From positions 186,001 through 250,000 of the forward strand of contig CALRJY020000001.1 of NCBI GenBank assembly GCA_943367715.1: DNA of 64,000 bases. The letters run 5' to 3'. Below are positions 17,260-25,629 of the stretch, one piece after another. The DNA is from JAEYXS01 sp943367715 (lineage in GTDB: Bacteria; Verrucomicrobiota; Verrucomicrobiia; Limisphaerales; JAEYXS01). A program made the position numbers and the translations under genes. The first letter of the stretch is position 1. The number at the start of each line of letters is the position of its first letter. The notes below the pieces were generated by a model. It was not told where the DNA came from. It saw only the letters and a list, made by a program, of their open reading frames with translations, and made no database searches.

Positions 17260-18123
17260 ATGTTGAAGAAATCTATTTTCATCCTCGCCAGTGCGGCAGC
17301 GGTGACCGTGTATGCAGCGGACCCGGTAAAGCCTGCTGATGCTGCCAAGTCTGCAGAAGCGACAAAGGCCGCCGCTCCGGCCAAGCCGCTCGGTTACCAG
17401 ACCACGCCGATCATCCCGGGCACTCAATGGCACGTACATGATGGTGAGCGGCCGCAGCCGCGTATCGTGACGCCTGGTGCTACGTTCAGTCACATGGCTC
17501 CGGCTCCGGCGGATGCCAAGGTGCTGTTCGACGGCAAGGACCTTTCACAATGGCAGGTGGGCAATGGCGGCGAGGCCAAGTGGAAAGTGGAGGACGGTTA
17601 CATGGAGGTCGCGCCGAAGTCGGGCAGCATCCAGACGAAGGAGAAGTTCGCGGATTTCCAATTGCACATCGAGTTTGCCACGCCGGAGAAGGTGGTGGGC
17701 GATGGGCAGGGTCGCGGGAATAGCGGTATCTTGCTGAATGGCGTGTATGAGATCCAAGTGCTGGATTGCTACAACAACCCGACGTACCCGGATGGTCAGG
17801 CGGGCGGGCTTTACGGCCAAACACCGCCGCTGGTGAACGCCAGCAAACCGCCCGGCGAATGGCAGAGCTACGATATCATTTTCGAATCCCCGCGCTGGGA
17901 CAAGGATGGCAAGATCGAGAAGAAGGCGGCGGTGACGGTGATCCATAATGGCGTGGTGCTGCATCATCGCAAGGAATATCAGGGCACGACGCCGCATCAA
18001 CGGAACGGTAATTACGACAAGCCGCATGCGCCGGAGATGTTCATCCAGTTGCAGGATCATAACAACCCGATGCGCTTCCGGAACATCTGGATCCGGTCGA
18101 TCGGGGAGTATGACAAGCCGTAA
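17260..18123 (+). CDS. DUF1080 / 3-keto-disaccharide hydrolase-type protein
   Basis: 287 residues. A signal peptide (MLKKSIFILASAAAVTVYA) precedes an Ala/Lys-rich linker, then one DUF1080 concanavalin-like domain (residues about 85-285). It has VLFDGKDLSQWQ, NGGEAKWKVEDGYMEV, GNSGILLNGVYEIQVLD, and the ending MRFRNIWIRSIG. Members of this family hydrolyse 3-keto-glycosides or serve as surface carbohydrate binders. Together with ThuA and the DUF6797-type protein it suggests a 3-keto-sugar scavenging role. A strong terminator follows. Confidence 0.88.
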   Translation: MLKKSIFILASAAAVTVYAADPVKPADAAKSAEATKAAAPAKPLGYQTTPIIPGTQWHVHDGERPQPRIVTPGATFSHMAPAPADAKVLFDGKDLSQWQVGNGGEAKWKVEDGYMEVAPKSGSIQTKEKFADFQLHIEFATPEKVVGDGQGRGNSGILLNGVYEIQVLDCYNNPTYPDGQAGGLYGQTPPLVNASKPPGEWQSYDIIFESPRWDKDGKIEKKAAVTVIHNGVVLHHRKEYQGTTPHQRNGNYDKPHAPEMFIQLQDHNNPMRFRNIWIRSIGEYDKP

Positions 18124-18146
18124 AAGTTTTTGACGTAGAGTCACGA

Positions 18147-18177
18147 AAAGGGCGGCCATCAAGCCGCCCTTTTTTTA
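18147..18177 (+). terminator. Rho-independent terminator after the DUF1080 gene
   Basis: Perfect 10-bp stem AAAGGGCGGC / GCCGCCCTTT with loop CATCAA, followed by a T-run. Confidence 0.88.
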
Positions 18178-18248
18178 TTTGATGGAAAATTGGAATAAGC
18201 GTGGAACCTTGGGGCTGTTTCTAGAATGTTGAGGGCAGTTAAATAATT

Positions 18249-19475
18249 ATGGCAAATACGCAGTCAGGTCATCCGGAGTCGCTCGGTCCGATCACTTCGG
18301 GAATTCCAAAAAATGTGCGGGGCAAGCGCGGGGCTAAGCATGAGATGATGGCGAAGCCTGGCGTCGTGGAGACGGCGGCAGCACCGAAGGCGGAATTCAG
18401 TTTCAACCTGAAGCCAAATGAGATCGCCAAGCATCTGAACCGGTTTGTCATTGGGCAGACGGAGGCGAAGAAGGTTTTGAGCGTGGCGTTGTGTGATCAT
18501 TTCCAGCATGTGCGGATGACGTTGGAGGGGAATGTTGCCCAGTTTTATCAGAAGCAGAATGTGTTGCTGCTGGGGCCGACGGGTGTGGGCAAGACGCATC
18601 TCATTCGCTCGGCGGCGGAGCTGATCGGTGTGCCGTTTGTGAAGGCGGATGCGACGAAGTTTTCCGAGACGGGTTACGTGGGTGGTGATGTGGATGACCT
18701 GGTGCGCGATCTTCTGCGACGCGCTGGTGGTGACGTGAAGAGGGCGGAGCATGGCATCATCTATCTGGATGAAGTGGACAAGCTGGCGACGCGTGGGGAG
18801 AGCGGTGGGCGTGATGTATCGGGACGTGGTGTGCAGACGAATCTGTTGAAGCTGATGGAGGATGGGGATGTGCCGGTGGTATCACCGAATGACATGACAG
18901 GGCAGCTCCAGAATGCGATGCAGGCGATGCGGGGAGGCGGCACACCACAAGCTGAGACGATCAATACACGGCATATCCTGTTCATTGTGAGCGGGGCTTT
19001 TTCCGGGATGGATCAGAGCATCCGGCACCGGTTGATGCATACGGAAAAACCCGCAAAAGTACAGCGGATGAGCGTGGATGATCTCTACACACAGGCGGCC
19101 ACGGCGGACTTGGTGCAATATGGACTGGAGCCGGAGTTCATTGGTCGACTGCCCGTGCGCGTGGCATGTCATGGCTTGGATAGCGACGATCTTTTTGACG
19201 TGTTGCGGAAGAGCGAGAGCAGTCTCATTCATCAATATGAGCGGGCTTTTGCAGCTTATGGGATTGAAGTGGAGTTCAAGGATGACGGGTTGCGTCGTCT
19301 GGCTTTAAAGGCATCGGAAGAGAATACGGGTGCGCGCGGTTTGATGACGGTGTGTGAGCGCGTGTTCCGCGATCTGAAATTCAAATTGCCGACGAGCAAG
19401 GTGAAGAGCTTCGCGGTGACGGCGAAGCTGGTGGATGATCCGGCGGGGGAGTTGAAGCGGTTGCTGAAGGGCTAA
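18249..19475 (+). CDS. ClpX-like AAA+ unfoldase lacking zinc domain and IGF loop
   Basis: 408 residues. The ClpX-type core is intact: Walker A GPTGVGKT (109-116), pore-1 loop GYVG (142-145), Walker B LDE with Asp174/Glu175, pore-2 RDVSGRGVQ, arginine-finger region EFIGRLPV, and sensor 2 GAR (361-363). Two usual parts are missing. The N-terminal four-Cys zinc-binding domain is replaced by a basic Cys-free segment (residues 1-50). At the place of the ClpP-docking IGFGA loop (261-271) the sequence reads RLMHTEKPAKV. This is therefore likely a paralogue that remodels proteins without ClpP. No clpP lies nearby. No other gene shares its transcript. Confidence 0.88.
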   Translation: MANTQSGHPESLGPITSGIPKNVRGKRGAKHEMMAKPGVVETAAAPKAEFSFNLKPNEIAKHLNRFVIGQTEAKKVLSVALCDHFQHVRMTLEGNVAQFYQKQNVLLLGPTGVGKTHLIRSAAELIGVPFVKADATKFSETGYVGGDVDDLVRDLLRRAGGDVKRAEHGIIYLDEVDKLATRGESGGRDVSGRGVQTNLLKLMEDGDVPVVSPNDMTGQLQNAMQAMRGGGTPQAETINTRHILFIVSGAFSGMDQSIRHRLMHTEKPAKVQRMSVDDLYTQAATADLVQYGLEPEFIGRLPVRVACHGLDSDDLFDVLRKSESSLIHQYERAFAAYGIEVEFKDDGLRRLALKASEENTGARGLMTVCERVFRDLKFKLPTSKVKSFAVTAKLVDDPAGELKRLLKG

Positions 19476-20121
19476 GGAAGGCTGTGGCCGATGATGGTGC
19501 AGCAGGGTGGGTTTGATACTTGCGTGTAGTAATATTTTCCTCCCAGCGGACAGATGAGAAATTGGCCGCGCATGAGATAGGCTGTCGTCTTGAGGGCTTC
19601 ACTAGCTCGTTGTCCTTTCGTTTGTTCTCCAACGCCCATTGTTGCGCCGCGCCATCCAGTTGTTTCATGTTAGCTATGCAAGCATTGCGATTGATGAACC
19701 TAGAGCTTGGTCGCATGAATATGAAGTTCCGGACAAATTCGCTAACGGGATTTTTCTTCGGATAGATCGCCACATTGACTGTCCGGCCATGAATATCACA
19801 GGTCGAGGCTAGAGCTAAAGTGCCGAGTTGATACTTCCCGTGATTCGGGCAGGTAGGGAAATTCCCTTTCTTAAAATATGAGGCGATGTCTTGAACGGTC
19901 GGTTCGTTGGTGGTGCTGTATCCGTGGGATGTGGCCCAACGGGTAATGGCTTGGTCGATCAGAAACAGGTTTGTCTGGCAGGCAGAAGGTTGGGGTGGGA
20001 TTGGCGGAACTACCGTGGCATGCCATGCTTTGACTGCGGGATAAGCAATCAGTGCAAGCAATCCCAAAGCGAGCAGAATCATCTGCTCGCGCTTTGTGAA
20101 AAGACGTCTGGACATGCTCAT
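19472..20121 (-). CDS. Membrane-anchored pilin-like protein with duplicated C-terminal motif; apparent frameshift
   Basis: A basic N-terminus and one hydrophobic helix (REQMILLALGLLALIAYPAV) anchor a soluble part. That part carries two copies of a motif seen in verrucomicrobial pseudopilins: C..N...ID.A......P.CP..G.Y. The first is ACQTNLFLIDQAITRW...FPTCPNHGKYQLG. The second starts ACIANMKQLDGAAQQWALE and then breaks. In the next frame it continues as AYLMRGQFLICPLGGKYYY and ends in TAG at 19472-19474. One base appears lost near 19600-19630; the span of 650 nt fits 217 codons minus one base. Without the shift the frame runs on to 19381 with nonsense-like sequence. The true stop overlaps the stop of the convergent ClpX-like gene. 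Confidence 0.6.
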
Positions 20122-20142
20122 GGCGTAAAATGTGTTAAATGG

Positions 20143-20322
20143 ATGAACCGATTTGATCCGGAGGAAAGAAACAAACTGTGTGAGCACAAGAAAACTTGGG
20201 ATTGGTGCTTACCTCCGATAAACCATCACCGCAGATGGCTTGAAGAACTAAACACCGAAGAAGTTATCCGGTTGCGGAATCGGGGAAAGAAAAATCCGCC
20301 GCTTTGTGGCGGAGGATTTTGA
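20143..20322 (+). CDS. Possible 59-residue small protein
   Basis: The frame MNRFDPEERNKLCEHKK continues with WDWCLPPINHHRRWLEELN, then a basic end. It has a protein-like composition (Trp, His and charged residues, no low complexity). It is divergent from the pilin-like gene (ATG at 20121), and its last codons lie in the terminator hairpin at 20289-20319. No Shine-Dalgarno is visible. It may be a chance frame or a remnant. Confidence 0.3.
   Translation: MNRFDPEERNKLCEHKKTWDWCLPPINHHRRWLEELNTEEVIRLRNRGKKNPPLCGGGF
20285..20320 (-). terminator. Terminator of the Lrp/Ahb-like gene
   Basis: Read leftward, AAAATCCTCCGCC / GGCGGATTTTT forms a bulged stem (loop ACAAAGC) with a T-rich end, 85 bases after the stop at 20405. 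It could also act on the plus strand. Confidence 0.55.
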
Positions 20323-20351
20323 AAGGAGCTGTTTGAATGGGTAACGGCACA

Positions 20352-20403
20352 TGGACAGGCGAGGGCGCCTGTCCGACTAATGGCAGCCGAAGGCGGCTGC
20401 CCC
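20352..20403. repeat. Twin perfect hairpins after the Lrp/Ahb-like gene
   Basis: GGACAGGCG-AGGG-CGCCTGTCC is followed after GACTAAT by GGCAGCCG-AAGG-CGGCTGCC and then CCACTA. Both hairpins end in a C-ACTA-like tail and sit directly behind the stop codon of the leftward gene, so they would fold at the 3' end of its mRNA. Confidence 0.6.
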
Positions 20404-20404
20404 A

Positions 20405-21535
20405 CTACGCGCGCATCTCGTCCGGATTGATGCCGTTTTCCTGGCACCACTTGCGGTAGGCGAAGGGGGATATCTCGCTCGGCTTGATCTCACTACGGCC
20501 GCCCCAGAAGACATTGGTGTAGGCGATGGGAATGCCGATGCTTTCCAGATGCGCATCGATGGCGGCCTTGTGGGCGAGAACGAGCTTCTTGTCCGTGCCG
20601 TGGGCCACGCCCATGACGTTCACGTTTTTGAATTCGGGGCCACCTTCACGCCAGTAGGCATGCGTCATGATGTGATGGCGGCCGACTTCCTGACCGGCCT
20701 CGAGTTCACGACCTGGTGGCACGGCCCAATGGAAGAGAGCGTTGTAACGCGTGACCTGCTCACCAGTGGCGAGGGTCTTCACGTGTTCCAAGAAGGTTGA
20801 GAAGCGGCCGATGACCTTGCGTTTGTTCAGGTCTTCGGCGGTACGGTAAAATTCATCCAACGACACACCGGCTTCTTCGGCGCGGGCTTCCCAGAGATTG
20901 GTGCTTAATTCAGCGGACTCAAACTCACGCTTGAGAGCTTCGAGGATGCGCCACTCGTGATCGTTCAGCGTGACGATGGCAACGGTGGTCGCATCAGCGG
21001 GCACGTCCGCTTTGCTGCCGGGTTCCATGCCGCGACGGCGCACATGGCCGACACCAAGGGCGAAGAGGCGCTTGGCGGGCATGACGCGGAAGTGTTGGCC
21101 GCCGATCTTCTTCAGCAACCACTCGCAGTGTTTATGGATGGAGTAGCCCTGCGGCACCTTCAGCGTCGTCCAGAGACGATACGATGAGCCGGCGGTGACG
21201 GTATCCGTAGAGCGGGTGACGACGTGGCCGGAGAAGGGGTCTTGCTGGAAAAGGTAATCAAAGGCGGCATCCAGCTTTTCGTTCGGCACTTCCCAGGCGA
21301 CGAGCGCGCCTTCGGCGAGATTCGTGGCGAGCAAGGTTTGGCGTACCCGGCGAATGGTGCCCGCCTCCAGCATGGCGCGGATGCGCTCAATGACGATGGG
21401 CAGTTCCACGCCGGAAAGACGCGAGATCTCGCCCAGCGGATCACGCTGGAAGCCCTGAATCTGATCTTCCGAGACGGCGAGAATCTTCGCGTTGATCGGG
21501 TCAGCCACATTTACGGGAATACTGGCAACAGTCAT
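20405..21535 (-). CDS. Tandem Lrp/AsnC-type siroheme decarboxylase-like protein (AhbA/AhbB-like fusion)
   Basis: 376 residues made of two similar halves, each a small winged helix plus an AsnC-type alpha/beta domain. Half one has ISRLSGVELPIVIERIRAML and IRRVRQTLLATNL. Half two has EWRILEALKREFESAEL and VIGRFSTFLEH. The arrangement and HFRVMPAKRLFALGVGHVRRRGM are like the AhbA/AhbB/NirDLGH siroheme decarboxylases, which normally occur as two separate chains. A role in heme or heme d1 formation is inferred. A plain Lrp-type regulator is the alternative. The N-terminal 20 residues look non-conserved. No other heme gene is adjacent. Confidence 0.6.
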   Translation of the reverse strand: MTVASIPVNVADPINAKILAVSEDQIQGFQRDPLGEISRLSGVELPIVIERIRAMLEAGTIRRVRQTLLATNLAEGALVAWEVPNEKLDAAFDYLFQQDPFSGHVVTRSTDTVTAGSSYRLWTTLKVPQGYSIHKHCEWLLKKIGGQHFRVMPAKRLFALGVGHVRRRGMEPGSKADVPADATTVAIVTLNDHEWRILEALKREFESAELSTNLWEARAEEAGVSLDEFYRTAEDLNKRKVIGRFSTFLEHVKTLATGEQVTRYNALFHWAVPPGRELEAGQEVGRHHIMTHAYWREGGPEFKNVNVMGVAHGTDKKLVLAHKAAIDAHLESIGIPIAYTNVFWGGRSEIKPSEISPFAYRKWCQENGINPDEMRA

Positions 21536-21719
21536 AATACAAAAGTTATGACGTTAGCTTGGCCCATGAGATTCATCCCGCAAGCCAAATGCTAAGGAAA
21601 AGAAGCCGTTTTTTGCGGGAAGGTTTATCGACAGATGGAGTTTCGACATCATGGGAGCGGCGATTCTGCTTGGCAATTTGCATAGCCCCGCGTAACACCC
21701 TTGCAGCTCTTTGAAAACG

Positions 21720-21884
21720 CCGGTCTGAGTAAGGCCGGCATTTAAGTGATCAAATGTCAGGGAACCCCGTGAAAGTCGGGGACGGTTGCGCCACTGTAAC
21801 AGGCTACAAACTCCCATAGGCCACTGTGCTGCGAAAGCAGTGCGGGAAGGCGGGAGTGAGGTTTGAAGCCTGAAGTCAGGATAT
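21720..21884 (+). ncRNA. Cobalamin (AdoCbl-type) riboswitch
   Basis: The conserved blocks of the cobalamin aptamer are present in order. They are CAGGGAACCCCGTGAAAGTC, GGGGACGG, TTGCGCCACTGTAAC, GCCACTG, a CTGCGAAAGCAG stem, GGGAAGGCG, and GAAGCCTGAAGTCAGGA at the 3' end. It lies about 250 bases before a BtuB-like receptor gene, as expected for repression of B12 uptake by B12. The expression platform (21885-22132) includes the hairpin CCGCGCGATAAACGCGG just upstream of the start codon, which may sequester translation. The stretch 21536-21719 shows no other feature. Confidence 0.9.
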
Positions 21885-22132
21885 CGATTTGATCGCTCTC
21901 GTCCGCTTCGCACGTTTGTGCGAGGCACTTCTCCGTCAAAGAGAAGGATGGGGCCAGCCAGTTCTGCTCGGGCGGAGCTGGATCTGTTGGATGCCTTAAT
22001 TCTCCATTTTGCGGAGGTGGAGGCTTTTGTTTTTCGGGTTTTCCCGCCACTCAACGGTCACCGCTTCCCGCTGGTCTCGCCATAGTCAACAACCGCCGCG
22101 CGATAAACGCGGCTATGGAAAGATCAGTGAAC

Positions 22133-23968
22133 ATGCGTCAGTTAGCCTTGCCGATAGCCATCGGCCTCACGGCGACCTCAGCGGTCGCCCAAACGACAAC
22201 CTCGGCCAATACGGAAACCAACCGTTTGCCGGAGGTAGTCGTCACCGCCACCCGCACGCAGGAAAGTGCAGCGGCCACGGCCAGTTCCGTCACTGTCATC
22301 ACGCGCCAGCAAATCGAGGCGCGCCAGATCCATTCGCTGGGCGACGCCTTGCAAGGTGTTCCGGGCATGGCGGTAGTGACTACCGGCACGCCGGGTCAGC
22401 AGACCTCGGTGTTCTCTCGCGGTACCGAGAGCAATCACACCTTGCTGATCGTGGACGGACGTCGGGTCACGTCGCCCATTAACGGCGGTAACTTCTACGA
22501 GAATTTCACGTTGGATAACGTGGAACGCATTGAAGTGGTACGCACACCGGCATCTGTGCTTTACGGCGCGGATGCGATCGGGGGTGTGATCAACGTCATC
22601 ACGCGCAACGGCAAGGGACTCACGAAGCCGGAGCATGAGGTGGCGTTTGAAGCCGGGTCGTTTAATACGACGAAGTTCATGGCGGATAGCCGAGGCATGA
22701 TCGGCAAGGTGAATTACTCGGTGGGCTTGTCCCAGCAGAACAAAGACTTTCCACGTGACAACAACAAGTTCCAGCAAACGGCCGTTCGTGGCTCGTTGGG
22801 CTATGAACCGGCAGAAGACTGGTATTTCGACCTGAAGGGCAGTTATTTCGTAAGTGATGGCGGCGCGCCAGGTTCCACGGCGTTTCCTGATCCGATCGCG
22901 ACGTTGGAGCGGAATGTGGCGAGCATCTCGCCGGGCATCACTTGGAAGGCTTCGGAGACGTTTGAATCCAAGGTGTTCTATTCTTACGAGCACCAGAACC
23001 AGCGTTATCGCGACCAGTTCGGTACGGATAATAAGCTAAAGCTGGATTCCAACCAGATCGAGTGGCAGAGCGACTGGAAACCGGTGGAGAAATGGACGCT
23101 CACGGGTGGGCTCAACGTGCAAGACCTCACAATATCGCAACACAATGCGGCGAATGTGGAGAACATCCATGCGAACCAGACGGGCGTAGGTGTTTTCGTG
23201 CAGAGCCAGTGGAATCCGATCGAGCGGCTGAAGCTGATCAACTCGGGACGCTACGACCATTATAGTGACTATGATGGCTCGTGGTCGTGGAAGCAGGGTG
23301 CATCTTATCTGGTGCCGGCGATTGAGACGCTTGTTTTCGCAAACGTCTCGGCCTCTTACAGCCCGCCATCACCGCAGGACCTTTACTTCCCGTTGTTCAG
23401 CAATCCGAATCTGGTGCCTGAGAAATCACAGGGATGGGAGGCAGGACTGGAAAAATCGTTCTGGAAGGACCGCATCACGGTATCCGCGACGTATTTCCAT
23501 AGTCAAATCGATAACCTGATCCAGGCGCCCGCGCCGTTCTTCATCCCGATCAACGTCTCAGAAGCTGAGACGGAGGGCGTGGAGACGGGCATCTCGTTTC
23601 AGCCGTGTCCGGAGTTCGCTACGAGCCTGAACTACACGTATCTGACCGCGAATGATACGGGCAACAACGTCCGGTTGGTGCGCCGTCCTCGGCACTTGAT
23701 CGGCTGGGACATGACGGTGAAGCCGCTGAAGCAATTGACGCTGAACACCGGTCTGCAATGGGTGATGCAGCGGGAAGATGTGGCGTTCCCATCCCAGGTG
23801 AATGCGGAAGATTATCTCACTGTGCGGGCGGTGGCGACGTGGCACGTGACCGAGAGCTTCGAGCTTTGGGTGCGCGGCGAGAACATCAATGATGACCAGT
23901 ATGCCGTGGTCACCAACTTCCCGGCCTTGCGCGCGGCGGCTTATGGCGGTGTGCGCTTGAAGTTCTGA
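22133..23968 (+). CDS. btuB: TonB-dependent receptor, BtuB-like (vitamin B12 uptake)
   Basis: 611 residues. A signal peptide (MRQLALPIAIGLTATSAVA) is followed by a TonB-box-like EVVVTATR. The plug domain is evident (LGDALQGVPGMAV, SVFSRGTESNHTLLIVDGRR, VERIEVVRTPASVLYGADAIGGVINVITR). The rest is a 22-strand barrel ending in the C-terminal aromatic Phe (GGVRLKF). The riboswitch upstream identifies cobalamin or a corrinoid as the likely substrate. The length is close to Escherichia coli BtuB. The start at 22133 best fits the signal peptide; 22115 is in frame. It is followed by two PP-loop ATPase genes in the same transcript. Confidence 0.88.
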   Translation: MRQLALPIAIGLTATSAVAQTTTSANTETNRLPEVVVTATRTQESAAATASSVTVITRQQIEARQIHSLGDALQGVPGMAVVTTGTPGQQTSVFSRGTESNHTLLIVDGRRVTSPINGGNFYENFTLDNVERIEVVRTPASVLYGADAIGGVINVITRNGKGLTKPEHEVAFEAGSFNTTKFMADSRGMIGKVNYSVGLSQQNKDFPRDNNKFQQTAVRGSLGYEPAEDWYFDLKGSYFVSDGGAPGSTAFPDPIATLERNVASISPGITWKASETFESKVFYSYEHQNQRYRDQFGTDNKLKLDSNQIEWQSDWKPVEKWTLTGGLNVQDLTISQHNAANVENIHANQTGVGVFVQSQWNPIERLKLINSGRYDHYSDYDGSWSWKQGASYLVPAIETLVFANVSASYSPPSPQDLYFPLFSNPNLVPEKSQGWEAGLEKSFWKDRITVSATYFHSQIDNLIQAPAPFFIPINVSEAETEGVETGISFQPCPEFATSLNYTYLTANDTGNNVRLVRRPRHLIGWDMTVKPLKQLTLNTGLQWVMQREDVAFPSQVNAEDYLTVRAVATWHVTESFELWVRGENINDDQYAVVTNFPALRAAAYGGVRLKF

Positions 23969-23984
23969 TTTTGGTCCTGAGGTA

Positions 23985-24671
23985 ATGCCTGAATCGATAT
24001 TAATCGCCTGGAGCGGTGGAAAGGACAGCGCGCTTGCGCTGCACGCCATCCGCCGCTCCAGTGCATTTCAGGTGACGGCGCTCGTCACCTCGTTTCACCA
24101 TGGGCGCGAACGGAATGCCATGCATGGCATTCATCGCAAGATAATCCAAGCGCAGGCAAAAGCGCTTGGCTTGCCACTGGTGGAGATTTGGTTGAATGAA
24201 GGCGCGAGCAATGTGGAGTATGAGCAGGGTTGGGCGGAGGCGTTGAAGCCCTTTCAAGCGCAAGGCATCCGGCGGGTGGTGTATGGAGATTTGTTTCTTG
24301 CAGATATCAAAGCGTATCGGGACAAGTTCATGACGCGGCTGGGGATGGAGGCGATGTATCCCTTGTGGAATCGGGATACGAAGAAGCTGGCGTTGGAATT
24401 TATCGAGCAAGGGTTTCGGGCGAAACTGGTGTGCGTGGACCCGAAGCAGATTGATGAGAATTTAGCAGGCAGGGAGTTTGATGCGGAATTGCTGTGGGAT
24501 CTGCCCACAAGCGCGGACCCGTGCGGTGAGAATGGAGAGTTTCACACCTTAGTTTATGCGAGCCCGGATTTTGCGGATGGCTCAATGAAGGTGACGGAAA
24601 GAGAGCGTTACAAGCGGAACGGTTTTGCCTACGTTGATTATCAGCTCGCTGCGGCGAGTGTGATGTCATGA
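23985..24671 (+). CDS. PP-loop ATPase, Dph6/diphthine-ammonia ligase-like (first copy)
   Basis: 228 residues. The N-terminal ATP-binding PP-loop reads IAWSGGKDSALALHAI. The family block GIRRVVYGDLFLADIKAYRD and the C-terminal DPCGENGEFHTLVYASP are typical of the COG2102/MJ0570 group. True diphthamide does not exist in bacteria, so the archaeal and eukaryal reaction cannot be assumed. The gene begins 16 bases after the BtuB-like stop and its stop overlaps the next start by 4 bases. It is therefore under the cobalamin riboswitch, suggesting a part in corrinoid salvage or amidation. Confidence 0.8.
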   Translation: MPESILIAWSGGKDSALALHAIRRSSAFQVTALVTSFHHGRERNAMHGIHRKIIQAQAKALGLPLVEIWLNEGASNVEYEQGWAEALKPFQAQGIRRVVYGDLFLADIKAYRDKFMTRLGMEAMYPLWNRDTKKLALEFIEQGFRAKLVCVDPKQIDENLAGREFDAELLWDLPTSADPCGENGEFHTLVYASPDFADGSMKVTERERYKRNGFAYVDYQLAAASVMS

Positions 24672-25561
24672 GTCAAAACGCGGTAGTATTGTGGACGGGT
24701 GGAAAGGATTCGGCGCTGGCGCTGTATCTGGCGGTGAAGCGCGGAATCGTGGTGAAGGAGCTGGTCACGTTTGCGCCGCCGGATGCGGAGTTTCTGGCGC
24801 ATCCGCTACCGGTGATGTCGCTGCAGGCGGTGGCGTTGGGGTTCAAGCATCGCATCCTGAATGTCGAAGCGCCTTACGACGAGGGGTATCGCAAGCAGAT
24901 GGAGGTCTTGAAGAGCGAAGGCATTGATACGCTGATCACGGGGGATATCGATCAGGTGGCGGGGCAGCCGAATTTCATCCGCACTTGTGCGGAGCCGCTG
25001 GGGCTTGAGGTGTTGACGCCGCTGTGGAAGAAATCGCGCTGGGACATCATGGGGGCGATTCTCGCGGCGGGTTTTCAGGTCGTGTTCTCCTGTGTCAAAC
25101 CGGTTGGGCTTACGCCGGATTGGGTGGGCCGGCGGATTGACCGCAAGGCTTTGGAGGAGCTGGCGCAATTGCATACGGACACAGGCTTGGATATATGTGG
25201 TGAGCAGGGGGAATATCACACGCTGGTGCTGGATGGTCCGGGGTTCACTCACCGTCTCGAACTCAGCGAAACGCAGGTGATCAATCGTGGTGACCTGGCC
25301 TACCTTCAGATCGGGAATGCGCGTTTGCTGTTACCCAGTCAGGGGCCGACGGAGGCTGAACTGAACTTTGCTTTGCCGCGTGAAATGGCTCGGCCGACCA
25401 AGACCAAGCGATGCAGCCAATGTGGCAAACCGTTCTTTTGCGGACCGGGGCAGGGCGGGGGCGAGTGCTGGTGTCAGGGTTTGCCCGCTGTGGGGCCGAT
25501 CGCTGGGCCTGATGTGGACTGCATGTGCCCGCAGTGTTTGCAGGCAAAAATAAATGGCTGA
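24668..25561 (+). CDS. PP-loop ATPase, Dph6-like, with C-terminal Cys-rich CWC domain
   Basis: 297 residues. Residues 1-220 are a second copy of the PP-loop family (VLWTGGKDSALALYLAVKRG, DTLITGDIDQVAGQ, DICGEQGEYHTLVLDGPG). Residues about 240-292 form a separate Cys-rich domain with Cys pairs in CSQCGKPFFCG, ECWCQGLP and DCMCPQCL, resembling the small Cys_rich_CWC family. It probably binds zinc or a metal centre. Its ATG overlaps the stop of the first copy (ATGA), so the two are probably translated in a fixed ratio and may form a heterodimer. It is the last gene of the riboswitch operon. Confidence 0.8.
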   Translation: MSQNAVVLWTGGKDSALALYLAVKRGIVVKELVTFAPPDAEFLAHPLPVMSLQAVALGFKHRILNVEAPYDEGYRKQMEVLKSEGIDTLITGDIDQVAGQPNFIRTCAEPLGLEVLTPLWKKSRWDIMGAILAAGFQVVFSCVKPVGLTPDWVGRRIDRKALEELAQLHTDTGLDICGEQGEYHTLVLDGPGFTHRLELSETQVINRGDLAYLQIGNARLLLPSQGPTEAELNFALPREMARPTKTKRCSQCGKPFFCGPGQGGGECWCQGLPAVGPIAGPDVDCMCPQCLQAKING

Positions 25562-25629
25562 AGAAGTTGAAACCCCGAACAGTCTTGCCTAGTTAAACGA
25601 CAGAAGCTTTGGTCGCCCTCTGCTTCGGC

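Noticed and set aside
21554..22114. Open frames on either strand over the riboswitch region
   Set aside because: They overlap the conserved cobalamin aptamer and its platform and have no protein-like features.
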